Source of the DNA: JAYYZW01 sp036339995
GTDB taxonomy: Bacteria > Pseudomonadota > Gammaproteobacteria > Ga0077536
NCBI GenBank assembly: GCA_036339995.1
Contig: JAYYZW010000049.1
Location: 1 to 64,000 of the forward strand
Direction of reading: 5' to 3'
Length of the DNA stretch: 64,000 nt
A program made the position numbers and the translations under genes. Of the stretch, positions 1-7,460 are shown piece after piece. Position 1 is the first letter of the stretch. Every line of letters starts with the position of its first letter. Under the pieces are notes generated by a model. That model did not search any database. It was not told the DNA's origin and worked only from the letters and a program-made list of their open reading frames with translations.

Positions 1-382
1 GTGCCTATTCCGCTCTGGGCGCTGCGCTATATCCACCGTAGGTTCAATGCAAGCGATAGAATTCGCCCGACCGCTCGCGGCGCTCGCCAGTACTCCCCTC
101 TCGGCGACTCGCGTTCGGCGCGCCCGTGCCGGTCGACCCCAGTCGTCCTTGCCGGCGGCGGTAAGGACCGTAAATGTACGTGGTGCATTCACCGTAGTCA
201 GGCCGGTCCGTGGAGATACGATATTGCTAGTCGACGACGTCGTGACCACCGGCGCAACCCTTGCGTCGGTAGCCGGCGTTCTGAAACGAGCCGGCGCCGC
301 CCGCATTTATGCGCTGGCCGCCGCGGTCTGCCCTTCCCCTTCCCTAATTCGGGACTATAAGCAGAATATTCAGAGGCGTTGA
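1..382 (+). pseudogene. comF: ComF-type phosphoribosyltransferase, 3' part, frameshifted
   Basis: C-terminal part of a ComF/GntX-type phosphoribosyltransferase whose 5' end lies outside the window. The PRPP-binding loop LLVDDVVTTGATL is intact in the frame that stops at 382 and is preceded by the family's PPQS..RR.NVRGAF-like segment (PQSSLPAAVRTVNVRGAF). The upstream family motif PVPL...RGFNQA is split. Bases 1-48 read VPIPLWALRYIHRRFN in frame 1, then QAIEFARPLA continues in frame 2 from base 50, so one extra base sits near 49. ComF proteins are linked to DNA uptake in naturally competent bacteria, but the exact reaction is unknown. The gene converges on gyrB. The shift could be true inactivation or an assembly error. 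Confidence 0.8.
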
Positions 383-513
383 ACGGAAACGCAAAAACCT
401 TCGGCGCGACGTAATGAAACCACCGGGAACACGAAGGAAAAAATAATTGAGCGTCTCCCGTGAACCGTTGCGATTGGTTTTGGTCGTTGGCCACTTAAAG
501 CCAAGCAATGTGT

Positions 514-2910
514 TCAGGTATCGAGATTCGTCACCGTCAAAGCATGTCTTTCGATGAATGCTCGCCGCGGTTCAACTTCGTCACCCATTAGCGTAGAAAA
601 AATCTGGTCGGCCGCAAAGACGTCCTCGATGCGGACTTGGACCAGATTCCGCGTTTCGGAATCCATCGTCGTTTCCCATAACTGGTCGGGATTCATTTCA
701 CCGAGCCCCTTGTAGCGTTGTACGTAGGTCCCGTGGTGCGCTTTCGCGATCATGCGGGCATAGGCTTCACCGAGCGTTGCAACGTTTGTTGATTCTTCGC
801 CCGTGACCACTCGTGCGGTATCGGCGAGCTTGTCGTCGAACAGGCTGCCGAGACGGCTGAGATGACGGTATTCCGGGCTCATGAAAAATTCCCGGTCCAG
901 ACGAGAGGTCTGGTCCGATCCCGCTGCCGTTATGGTGACATTGATCTCCCAGCGGTCAGGCGCCGAATAATGCACGTCGGCCACGGCTGATCGCTTCAAA
1001 TCACTCAATCCCTCTATGGCGCGGACGAGCCGTTGACGCCAAGTTTCGAGCCTGTCGCGTTGAATGAGCTCGGGCTGTTCGAGTTCGGGACAAACCCGAA
1101 TCGCCATCAGAAGCGCCCCGGGATAACGCAATTCGAGACGTTTGTGGATTTGCTCGAGTAATAAATATTCGCGGCCCAGTTCAGCCATGCGTTCCCCGTC
1201 GATGCGGTTGTCTCCCAGGTCGACGACCGCTTCGTTGATCGCGAGCTCCATAAAATAGGCGTCGAGTTCGGCATCGTCCTTGAGGTAGCGCTGCCGTTTC
1301 CCTTTCCTGACTTTATACAAGGGCGGCTGCGCGATATAGACATGGCCGCGCTGGATCAACTCCGGCATTTGGCGGTAAAAAAACGTCAGCAGTAAAGTGC
1401 GAATGTGCGAACCGTCGACGTCGGCGTCGGTCATGATGATGATGCGGTGGTAGCGCAGCCCAGACGGATCGTACTCCTCCGCACCAATGCCGCAGCCGAG
1501 CGCGGTGATCAAAGTTCCGACTTCCGTCGACGACAACATCTTGTCGAAGCGCGCTTTCTCGACATTCAGGATTTTGCCTTTGAGCGGCAACACCGCCTGG
1601 TTGCGGCGATCCCGCCCTTGCTTCGCCGATCCGCCCGCAGAGTCTCCCTCGACGATGAACAATTCCGAGCGACTCGGATCTTTTTCCTGGCAATCTGCCA
1701 GTTTCCCGGGTAACCCGGCGACGTCAAGCGCCGTTTTCCGCCGCGTCAGTTCGCGGGCCTTGCGGGCCGCTTCCCGGGCACGCGCGGCCTCGATGATCTT
1801 GCCCATGATCGCGCGTGCATCCTGAGGATGTTCTAGAAAAAAACTGTTTAAGTGCTCGGAAACTGTAGACTCTACCAAGCCTTTTACTTCGCTGGAAACG
1901 AGCTTATCCTTGGTCTGAGAAGAGAATTTGGGATCGGGTATCTTGACCGATAAAATAGCCGTCAAGCCCTCCCGCACGTCTTCGCCTGCAACTGTGACCT
2001 TATTCCTCGCTGCCAGGCCTTCGCGGTCGATATACTGGTTCAGGGTCCGCGTTAAGGCCGCACGCAGGCCTGCCAGATGGGTGCCGCCGTCGCGTTGGGA
2101 AATCGTGTTCGTATAACAGAAGATGTTCTCCTGGTAGGAATCATTCCACTGCAAAGCTAATTCGACTTCCGATCCGTCCTTGGTGGCGATGATACGAATA
2201 ACGCTAGCATGCAGGGGTTTTTTGGTCTGGTTCAGATGCTCGACGAAGGCCGCAATACCTCCCTGGTATTCAAAACAGTCTTCCTTTCCGCTGCGTTCAT
2301 CGAGCAGCTTTATCCGCAAGCCCGAATTGAGAAAGGATAGTTCCCGCAGTCTGCGTGACAAAATGTCGTAGTTAAACTCCGTATTCGAGAATACCTCAGT
2401 GCTGGGGAGAAACCGGATTTCCGTACCGCTGTCATCTGCGTCGGCAATCGCCGTCAGCGGCTTTTCTGCCGTTCCATCACGGTACTCCTGGCACCAAAGG
2501 CGCCCATCACGCCGAATGAGAAGGGTCAGGTGCTCCGATAACGCGTTCACCACCGAGACACCGACGCCGTGCAAACCGCCCGAGACTTTGTAGGAATTGT
2601 CGTCGAACTTACCCCCGGCGTGCAGCGTGGTCATGATGACTTCGGCGGCGGAGCGTTGCTCCTCTTCGTGTAGATCAACCGGAATACCGCGGCCGTCATC
2701 AACGACGGTGACGGCATTATCGGTATGGATGCGCACTTCGATCACCGTGCAATACCCGGCCAAAGCTTCATCCACACAGTTATCCACGACTTCAAAAACC
2801 AAGTGGTGCAGGCCCGTGCCATCGTCCGTATCGCCAATATACATTCCGGGACGTTTTCGGACGGCATCGAGACCTTTTAAAACCTTGATGTTCTTGGAAT
2901 CGTAACTCAT
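514..2910 (-). CDS. gyrB: DNA gyrase subunit B
   Basis: 798-residue GyrB, full length for the gammaproteobacterial form. It carries the ATPase and strand-passage partner of GyrA and introduces negative supercoils. Visible landmarks are the GHKL ATP-binding region (EVVDNCVDEAL, DDGRGIPVD, GGLHGVGVSVVNAL), the TOPRIM motifs (EGDSAGGSAKQGRD and the metal-binding DADVDGSHIRTLLLTFF), and the C-terminal YKGLGEMNPDQLWETTMD block. It is last in a leftward dnaA-dnaN-recF-gyrB run, 15 bases after recF, which is the classical order beside a gammaproteobacterial origin. Nothing in the reading frame looks damaged. Confidence 0.98.
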   Translation of the reverse strand: MSYDSKNIKVLKGLDAVRKRPGMYIGDTDDGTGLHHLVFEVVDNCVDEALAGYCTVIEVRIHTDNAVTVVDDGRGIPVDLHEEEQRSAAEVIMTTLHAGGKFDDNSYKVSGGLHGVGVSVVNALSEHLTLLIRRDGRLWCQEYRDGTAEKPLTAIADADDSGTEIRFLPSTEVFSNTEFNYDILSRRLRELSFLNSGLRIKLLDERSGKEDCFEYQGGIAAFVEHLNQTKKPLHASVIRIIATKDGSEVELALQWNDSYQENIFCYTNTISQRDGGTHLAGLRAALTRTLNQYIDREGLAARNKVTVAGEDVREGLTAILSVKIPDPKFSSQTKDKLVSSEVKGLVESTVSEHLNSFFLEHPQDARAIMGKIIEAARAREAARKARELTRRKTALDVAGLPGKLADCQEKDPSRSELFIVEGDSAGGSAKQGRDRRNQAVLPLKGKILNVEKARFDKMLSSTEVGTLITALGCGIGAEEYDPSGLRYHRIIIMTDADVDGSHIRTLLLTFFYRQMPELIQRGHVYIAQPPLYKVRKGKRQRYLKDDAELDAYFMELAINEAVVDLGDNRIDGERMAELGREYLLLEQIHKRLELRYPGALLMAIRVCPELEQPELIQRDRLETWRQRLVRAIEGLSDLKRSAVADVHYSAPDRWEINVTITAAGSDQTSRLDREFFMSPEYRHLSRLGSLFDDKLADTARVVTGEESTNVATLGEAYARMIAKAHHGTYVQRYKGLGEMNPDQLWETTMDSETRNLVQVRIEDVFAADQIFSTLMGDEVEPRRAFIERHALTVTNLDT

Positions 2911-2925
2911 TGATTTCTCCGATAT

Positions 2926-4002
2926 TTAGGCCATCTGCACCATCTCGTGATGTTCCACGTGGAACGCATCTGGCACGATGTCCGCGATTTCGGGCAGGTT
3001 CGACGGCTTGATCGCCGTGTAAATCCGCTGTCCTTCAATCCCGTTGATCATATCCACAATTGCACAACGTATCCGATCATCGAGTTCTGCCGCCAGATCA
3101 TCGATGAGTAGCACCGGCGCTCGCCCGGTACGCCGCCGGATGAATTCAGCCAATGCGGCCACCACTGTACAAACGATGGCCTTGCCTTGTCCTCGCGATA
3201 AAAGCTTGCTAATGGCCACGCCAGCACCGCGTAAAGTCATGTCTGCCCGGTGGGCACCGATCGTGGTATGCCCCAATCGTCTGTCACGCACCCAAGCGGC
3301 CTTCAACTGGTCCTTTAGCGGCCTACTCCGTGACCATCCCGGACGATATTCGAATTCAAGTATCCCGAGATTCGGAAAAAGCTCGCATTGCGCGAGTGAA
3401 CGGTTCACCGTTTCGATGATCGTAGTGCGTTCCAGATCGATCGCTTCTGCATGTTCGGCCAGACGCCGATCCCAATAATCCGCTTCTTGGTAGCCACCGT
3501 GGCGTCGTAACAGCCTGTTCCGTTGCTGTAGAGTCTGCCGGTAGCATTTCCAGGTATCCACATAGGTAGGTTCCACGTGAAACATCGTACGGTCGATCAA
3601 CGCCCTGCGGTTACTGGGGCTCGCCGTCAATAAATCCGGGGCCTTGGAATTAATGACGAGCGTCGGGATTCGTTGCGCCAGTAACGAGGCCGCCGCCAGC
3701 AATTGCCCGTCCGCCAATATTCTGGTCGCGCCCTTCTCCTTCCGTACCACGACCTGCGAAGGTACACCTTCGCTCGATACGATGACCGCCCGCACGGACA
3801 AGCCCTGCGTTCCTCTACGCACGACCTCCGATGTTCGGTTCGTCAGAAACGATTTTCCAAAACTTGCGATGGCAATCGCCTCCAGCAGGCTGGTTTTCCC
3901 GCTGGCATTAGCCCCGCATACGAGGTTGCAGCCAACTCGTGGACGGTATTCAAGCGACTCCAGACACCTCACATTCGAAACGCGTATCGAATCGAACCAC
4001 AT
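2926..4002 (-). CDS. recF: DNA replication and repair protein RecF
   Basis: 358-residue RecF, an SMC-like ATPase of the RecFOR pathway that helps load RecA at single-strand gaps. The Walker A motif GANASGKTSLLEAI is about 35 residues from the start. The signature region LLSRGQGKAIVC and the Walker B-like VLLIDDLAAELD follow near residues 270-300. The ATG start opens the normal conserved N-terminus (MWFDSIRVSNVRCLESL). It lies 42 bases after dnaN and 15 before gyrB, so co-transcription with both is likely. Confidence 0.96.
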   Translation of the reverse strand: MWFDSIRVSNVRCLESLEYRPRVGCNLVCGANASGKTSLLEAIAIASFGKSFLTNRTSEVVRRGTQGLSVRAVIVSSEGVPSQVVVRKEKGATRILADGQLLAAASLLAQRIPTLVINSKAPDLLTASPSNRRALIDRTMFHVEPTYVDTWKCYRQTLQQRNRLLRRHGGYQEADYWDRRLAEHAEAIDLERTTIIETVNRSLAQCELFPNLGILEFEYRPGWSRSRPLKDQLKAAWVRDRRLGHTTIGAHRADMTLRGAGVAISKLLSRGQGKAIVCTVVAALAEFIRRRTGRAPVLLIDDLAAELDDRIRCAIVDMINGIEGQRIYTAIKPSNLPEIADIVPDAFHVEHHEMVQMA

Positions 4003-4044
4003 CTTTGGCCGGAGAACCGCGGTGCTATCTTGGTGCGATCCGAA

Positions 4045-5145
4045 TCACAATCGCATGGGCATAACGACGTAGCGCGAGCGATCATTTTCGGGATCTCGCA
4101 TAAGGCAGGAACTGTTTGCGTCGATCAAGTCCATGCGAACCGTTTCCGTCCTCATGACGCCAAGCACATCGAGTAGATAGGACACGTTGAATCCCGCCTC
4201 GATCTGATCCCCGCCGTATTCGATCTCTATTTCCTCTTCCGCTTCTTCTTGTTCTGGGTTGTGGGCCACCGCAACCCGTAAATTCTTCTTAAATTTCAAA
4301 TGGATACCTCTGAATTTTTCATTTGAAAGAATAGAAGCGCGACTCAAGCCCGAGCGTAATATTTCGCGGTCCGCTATGACCTGGTTATCGGTCTCCCGTG
4401 GTATCACGCGCTCGTAGTCGGGAAACCGGCCATCGACCAATTTTGTCGTCAAGGACTGACCTTTTACTGTGACCTGCAGGTGATTCTCCCCGAGCCGGAG
4501 TCGTACTGTTTCACCGGCAGCGTTCAAAATACGCATGATTTCTAGAACACCTTTGCGGGGAATAATGATCTGCCGCACCGTATCCACATCGTGCTCGAGG
4601 GCCAAATCGGTCAGTGCAAGACGATGTCCGTCGGTTGCGACGGCTCGAATGTGTTTGCCTTCCAGCTCGAGCAGAAGCCCGTTCAGGTAATAACGTACAT
4701 CTTGGTGAGCCATTGCGAAATGCGTGCTCTCCAGAAGCTCGGTCAGGGTGCTTGCCGCAATCTCAAACTCATCAAACGCCTCGAAAGCACCGACGCTCGG
4801 GAATTCCTGCGCATTCATCGCGGCGAGTGTGAACCGGCTACGTCCCGAGGAAACCTTGACCTTGCTATCCGTGCTTTCGATAGTCATCTTCGCGTCAGCC
4901 GGAAGCGCGCGACAGATATCAAATAGTTTGCGAGCCGGAACGGCAATGCTACCGCCGGCGACCGGAGAATTGATGAGATGACAGATCAACTCGACCTCCA
5001 TGTCGGTTGCTGTGAGCTGTATCGGATCACTTTCGGCCGTAATGAGCAGATTACTCAAGATCGGCAGCGTATGCCGTCGTTCTACGACGTTATTCGTTGC
5101 TTGTAATACCGGTAATAGATCTTCTCTATTAACTTCTATCTTCAT
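4045..5145 (-). CDS. dnaN: DNA polymerase III beta sliding clamp
   Basis: 366-residue beta clamp, the normal length. Two copies form the ring that tethers DNA polymerase III and other clamp-binding proteins to DNA. The N-terminus (MKIEVNREDLLPVLQATNNV) and the C-terminal end RYVVMPMRL match the family's conserved ends, the latter being the edge of the hydrophobic cleft that binds clamp-interaction peptides. Separated from dnaA by a 177-base AT-rich gap holding a DnaA box, so it may have its own promoter as well as readthrough from dnaA. Confidence 0.97.
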   Translation of the reverse strand: MKIEVNREDLLPVLQATNNVVERRHTLPILSNLLITAESDPIQLTATDMEVELICHLINSPVAGGSIAVPARKLFDICRALPADAKMTIESTDSKVKVSSGRSRFTLAAMNAQEFPSVGAFEAFDEFEIAASTLTELLESTHFAMAHQDVRYYLNGLLLELEGKHIRAVATDGHRLALTDLALEHDVDTVRQIIIPRKGVLEIMRILNAAGETVRLRLGENHLQVTVKGQSLTTKLVDGRFPDYERVIPRETDNQVIADREILRSGLSRASILSNEKFRGIHLKFKKNLRVAVAHNPEQEEAEEEIEIEYGGDQIEAGFNVSYLLDVLGVMRTETVRMDLIDANSSCLMRDPENDRSRYVVMPMRL

Positions 5146-5322
5146 AGTTGTAACTGTTATTAGATTGGAAGTTTACGGGGATTTCTTTATTTTATTTTAA
5201 ATTCAGCAGCTTGGCCTGCATATTATGTTTCATTTTCACGGCATATTCTGTGTGAAAGTTCTGTATTATTTAACTCGAATCCCGGACTGCTTTTTATCCA
5301 CATCTTGTTCCGGTCTAAGTCC
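5146..5322. promoter_or_regulatory. dnaA-dnaN intergenic region with DnaA box; candidate part of oriC
   Basis: This 177-base gap is much more AT-rich than the surrounding genes, notably around 5180-5215 where T and A runs dominate, as expected for an unwinding element. A perfect consensus DnaA box TTATCCACA lies at 5294-5302 on the plus strand. Only one perfect box was seen, so origin function is an inference from position and composition. A second perfect box lies on the other side of dnaA (6731-6739). Confidence 0.5.
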
Positions 5323-6663
5323 TCAGGTTTTGAGTATTCTTTCCAGATTGGCAAAATCTTCTTGCACCTTAGAATCACTGGATTTTAATTCGGCGACTTT
5401 GCGACAGGCGTGAATTACCGTCGTGTGATCGCGTCCTCCAAAGGCATCTCCGATTTCCGGCAGACTGTGATTGGTCAGGTCCTTTGACAAGGCCATGGCG
5501 ACTTGTCGCGGGCGCGCGATCGAACGGTTACGCCGCTTAGACAGCAGATCCGCCACGCGGATCTTGTAATATTCAGCCACCGTTTTTTGGATGCTTACCA
5601 TCGTGATCAGACGATCCTGCAAGGCCAGTAAATCACGCAGCGCTTCCTTGGCGAATTCCAAGGTGATCGGTTTACCGGTGAAGTGCGAATTAGCGACCAC
5701 GCGGTGTAAGGCCCCTTCGAGTTCCCGGATATTCGAGTGAAAGCGTTTGCCGATGAAGAAGGCGACTTCGTGAGGTAGGTCAATCTGGCTTTGCTGGGCT
5801 TTGGTCATGAGGATGGCCACTCGCGTTTCGAGCTCCGCCGGCTCGATGGCCACGGTCAAGCCCCAACCGAATCGCGATTTCAAGCGTTCTTCAACTCCGG
5901 AGACTTCCTTTGGGTAACGATCGCAGGTTAATACGATTTGATGTTCACCTTCCAGTAACGCATTGAATGTATGGAAAAATTCTTCTTGTGATCGTTCTTT
6001 TCCGGCAAAAAACTGGATGTCGTCGATAAGCAGTGCGTCGACTGAACGGTAGAACCGTTTGAAATCGTTGATGACGTTGTGTTGCAGTGCTTTCACCATG
6101 TCCGCGACGAATCGTTCCGAGTGCAGATAAACGACCTTGGCTGCCGGGCGGTTTTCTAGTATGAGATTACCGACCGCATGCATCAGATGGGTTTTACCCA
6201 GGCCGACGCCGCCGCAGATAAAAAGAGGATTGTAAGCTTTCCCTGCGTTTTCAGACACTTGCAGGGATGCTGCGCGGGCGAGTTGATTGGATTTGCCCTC
6301 GACGAAAGAGTCGAAAGTGAAATCCGCCTTGAGACCGCTGGATCGTTTTGCTCCTGGTGCCGGACCGCGCAGGTCGGTGATTGCCCGGGGACTTGGCGCG
6401 GCGTTTTTGCCGATGAGCGGCAGGCTGCCGACACCGATTGACAACGGCACGGCCCGCGACGGTGACAGACCGTCGAGGATCGACTGGATTCGCGCGTGAT
6501 ATTTATCGCGGATCCAGTCGAGAACGAACCGGTTGGGAGCCAGAATTTCCAGCCCCTCGCCTTCTTCGACCGCCTGTAAGGGACGGATCCAGGTGTTGTA
6601 TTGTTGTGGCGATAACTCGTTTTCGAGCTGCCTCAGGCATTGTTGCCAAAGAGAAGTCTGCAC
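5323..6663 (-). CDS. dnaA: Chromosomal replication initiator protein DnaA
   Basis: 446-residue DnaA with all domains. Domain I is at the N-terminus (LWQQCLRQLENELSPQQYNTWIRPL). The AAA+ domain has Walker A GGVGLGKTHLMHAVGN and Walker B LLIDDIQFFAGKERSQEEFF. Domain IV has the DnaA-box-reading helix-turn-helix and the signature GGRDHTTVIHACRKV near the C-terminus. It binds DnaA boxes, melts the origin and helps load DnaB. DnaA boxes lie just upstream (6731) and just downstream (5294) of the gene, so autoregulation is likely. Confidence 0.98.
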   Translation of the reverse strand: MQTSLWQQCLRQLENELSPQQYNTWIRPLQAVEEGEGLEILAPNRFVLDWIRDKYHARIQSILDGLSPSRAVPLSIGVGSLPLIGKNAAPSPRAITDLRGPAPGAKRSSGLKADFTFDSFVEGKSNQLARAASLQVSENAGKAYNPLFICGGVGLGKTHLMHAVGNLILENRPAAKVVYLHSERFVADMVKALQHNVINDFKRFYRSVDALLIDDIQFFAGKERSQEEFFHTFNALLEGEHQIVLTCDRYPKEVSGVEERLKSRFGWGLTVAIEPAELETRVAILMTKAQQSQIDLPHEVAFFIGKRFHSNIRELEGALHRVVANSHFTGKPITLEFAKEALRDLLALQDRLITMVSIQKTVAEYYKIRVADLLSKRRNRSIARPRQVAMALSKDLTNHSLPEIGDAFGGRDHTTVIHACRKVAELKSSDSKVQEDFANLERILKT

Positions 6664-6730
6664 GCTTGTTTGTTCTGTCGTTATAGTTATGGGGGTGAGT
6701 CTGTGGCGAGTGTATACGCGATGTCCCTAC

Positions 6731-6739
6731 TTATCCACA
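6731..6739 (+). promoter_or_regulatory. DnaA box upstream of dnaA
   Basis: Perfect TTATCCACA in the 212-base divergent gap between dnaA and rpmH. This gap is where oriC lies in pseudomonads. Only this perfect copy was seen in the gap, so it could serve dnaA autoregulation or be part of a split origin together with the box at 5294. Confidence 0.6.
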
Positions 6740-6773
6740 AGGCGTTGCTGGTCGCTCTAAACGTCCAAAAAGA

Positions 6774-6803
6774 TTGACAGTTTTCTACGCGATGGCCTAC
6801 TAT
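6774..6803 (+). promoter_or_regulatory. Sigma70-type promoter for rpmH-rnpA
   Basis: A consensus -35 element TTGACA at 6774-6779 is followed after 18 bases by TACTAT at 6798-6803, a good -10 match. Transcription would begin near 6810, about 65 bases before the rpmH start, and read into rpmH, rnpA and yidC. The call rests on sequence match and position only. Confidence 0.65.
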
Positions 6804-6875
6804 CGCACGCCTTTTTCGAGGGCTCTGGACGAAGCTTAGTCACTGGCGAACGGCAAAAGCGGTGATCGTTGAATC

Positions 6876-7010
6876 ATGAAAAGAACATTTCAACCCGGAC
6901 GATTAAAACGCGCACGCAAGCACGGATTTCGAGCCCGGATGAAGACCAAGGCCGGACGACGAATCATCAAGGCGCGGCGCGCGCGTGGTCGGGCGCGCCT
7001 GGCTCTCTGA
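6876..7010 (+). CDS. rpmH: 50S ribosomal protein L34
   Basis: 44-residue L34, the normal size for this small, very basic large-subunit protein. The protein starts MKRTFQPGRLKRARKHGFRA and continues with the conserved RMKTKAGRRI block. The ATG start is preceded by GGTGAT at 6861-6866, which can pair with the 3' end of 16S rRNA. The stop codon TGA at 7008-7010 overlaps the most plausible rnpA start (CTG at 7007), suggesting coupled translation. The gene is transcribed away from dnaA. Confidence 0.97.
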   Translation: MKRTFQPGRLKRARKHGFRARMKTKAGRRIIKARRARGRARLAL

Positions 7011-7381
7011 CGGGCCACACCACCGGAATCGGAAACGCGTCGACGAAGTTTCGTCGCGAATGCCGCCTCAATAACAGCGAAGACTTTACCTGCACCTTGC
7101 GTACGGGCCGGCGCCGGAACGGTGTGTATTTTTCCCTCTACTTCTGTGCGACGCGTTTAGGGTTCGCGCGACTGGGAATCGCCGTCGGTCGACGTGTGGC
7201 CGGTAAAGCGACGCGTCGAAATCGTATCAAGCGCTCGTTGAGGGAGGCTTTTCGGCGTCGTGCAGCGGTGCTTCCATCGATCGACATCGTCGTACTGGCC
7301 AAACCCGCATGCGGTATGCTGTCAAACGAGCGATTGAACGAGGCAAGCGCGGCATTAATCGCCGAGTTGATGGAATATTGA
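7007..7381 (+). CDS. rnpA: Ribonuclease P protein component, unusual start
   Basis: Protein subunit of RNase P, which helps the RNA subunit mature tRNA 5' ends. The core is clear: FRRECRLNNSEDF, then RLGIAVGRRVAGKATRRNRIKR and LREAFRRR, the family's RNR signature. The start is unusual. Upstream of the conserved N-terminus the frame has no ATG or GTG. Options are CTG at 7007, overlapping the rpmH stop and giving 124 residues (normal family length), or TTG at 6869 upstream of rpmH, giving 170 residues with rpmH nested out of frame inside, as known for Thermus. I chose CTG on length. yidD, which usually follows rnpA, is absent. Only 79 bases separate rnpA from yidC. Confidence 0.88.
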   Translation: MTGHTTGIGNASTKFRRECRLNNSEDFTCTLRTGRRRNGVYFSLYFCATRLGFARLGIAVGRRVAGKATRRNRIKRSLREAFRRRAAVLPSIDIVVLAKPACGMLSNERLNEASAALIAELMEY

Positions 7382-7460
7382 TCAATTGATTCAAGCGATA
7401 AAAATCGCTTAATACCCCAGCTTCCCGCGCCGCCGTTGCTGAACACCGCTCCTACGAATT

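Noticed and set aside
2776..2788. TTATCCACG, one mismatch from a DnaA box, within gyrB
   Set aside because: It encodes the conserved GyrB VDNCVDEA segment and lies within a gene, so codon constraint explains it.
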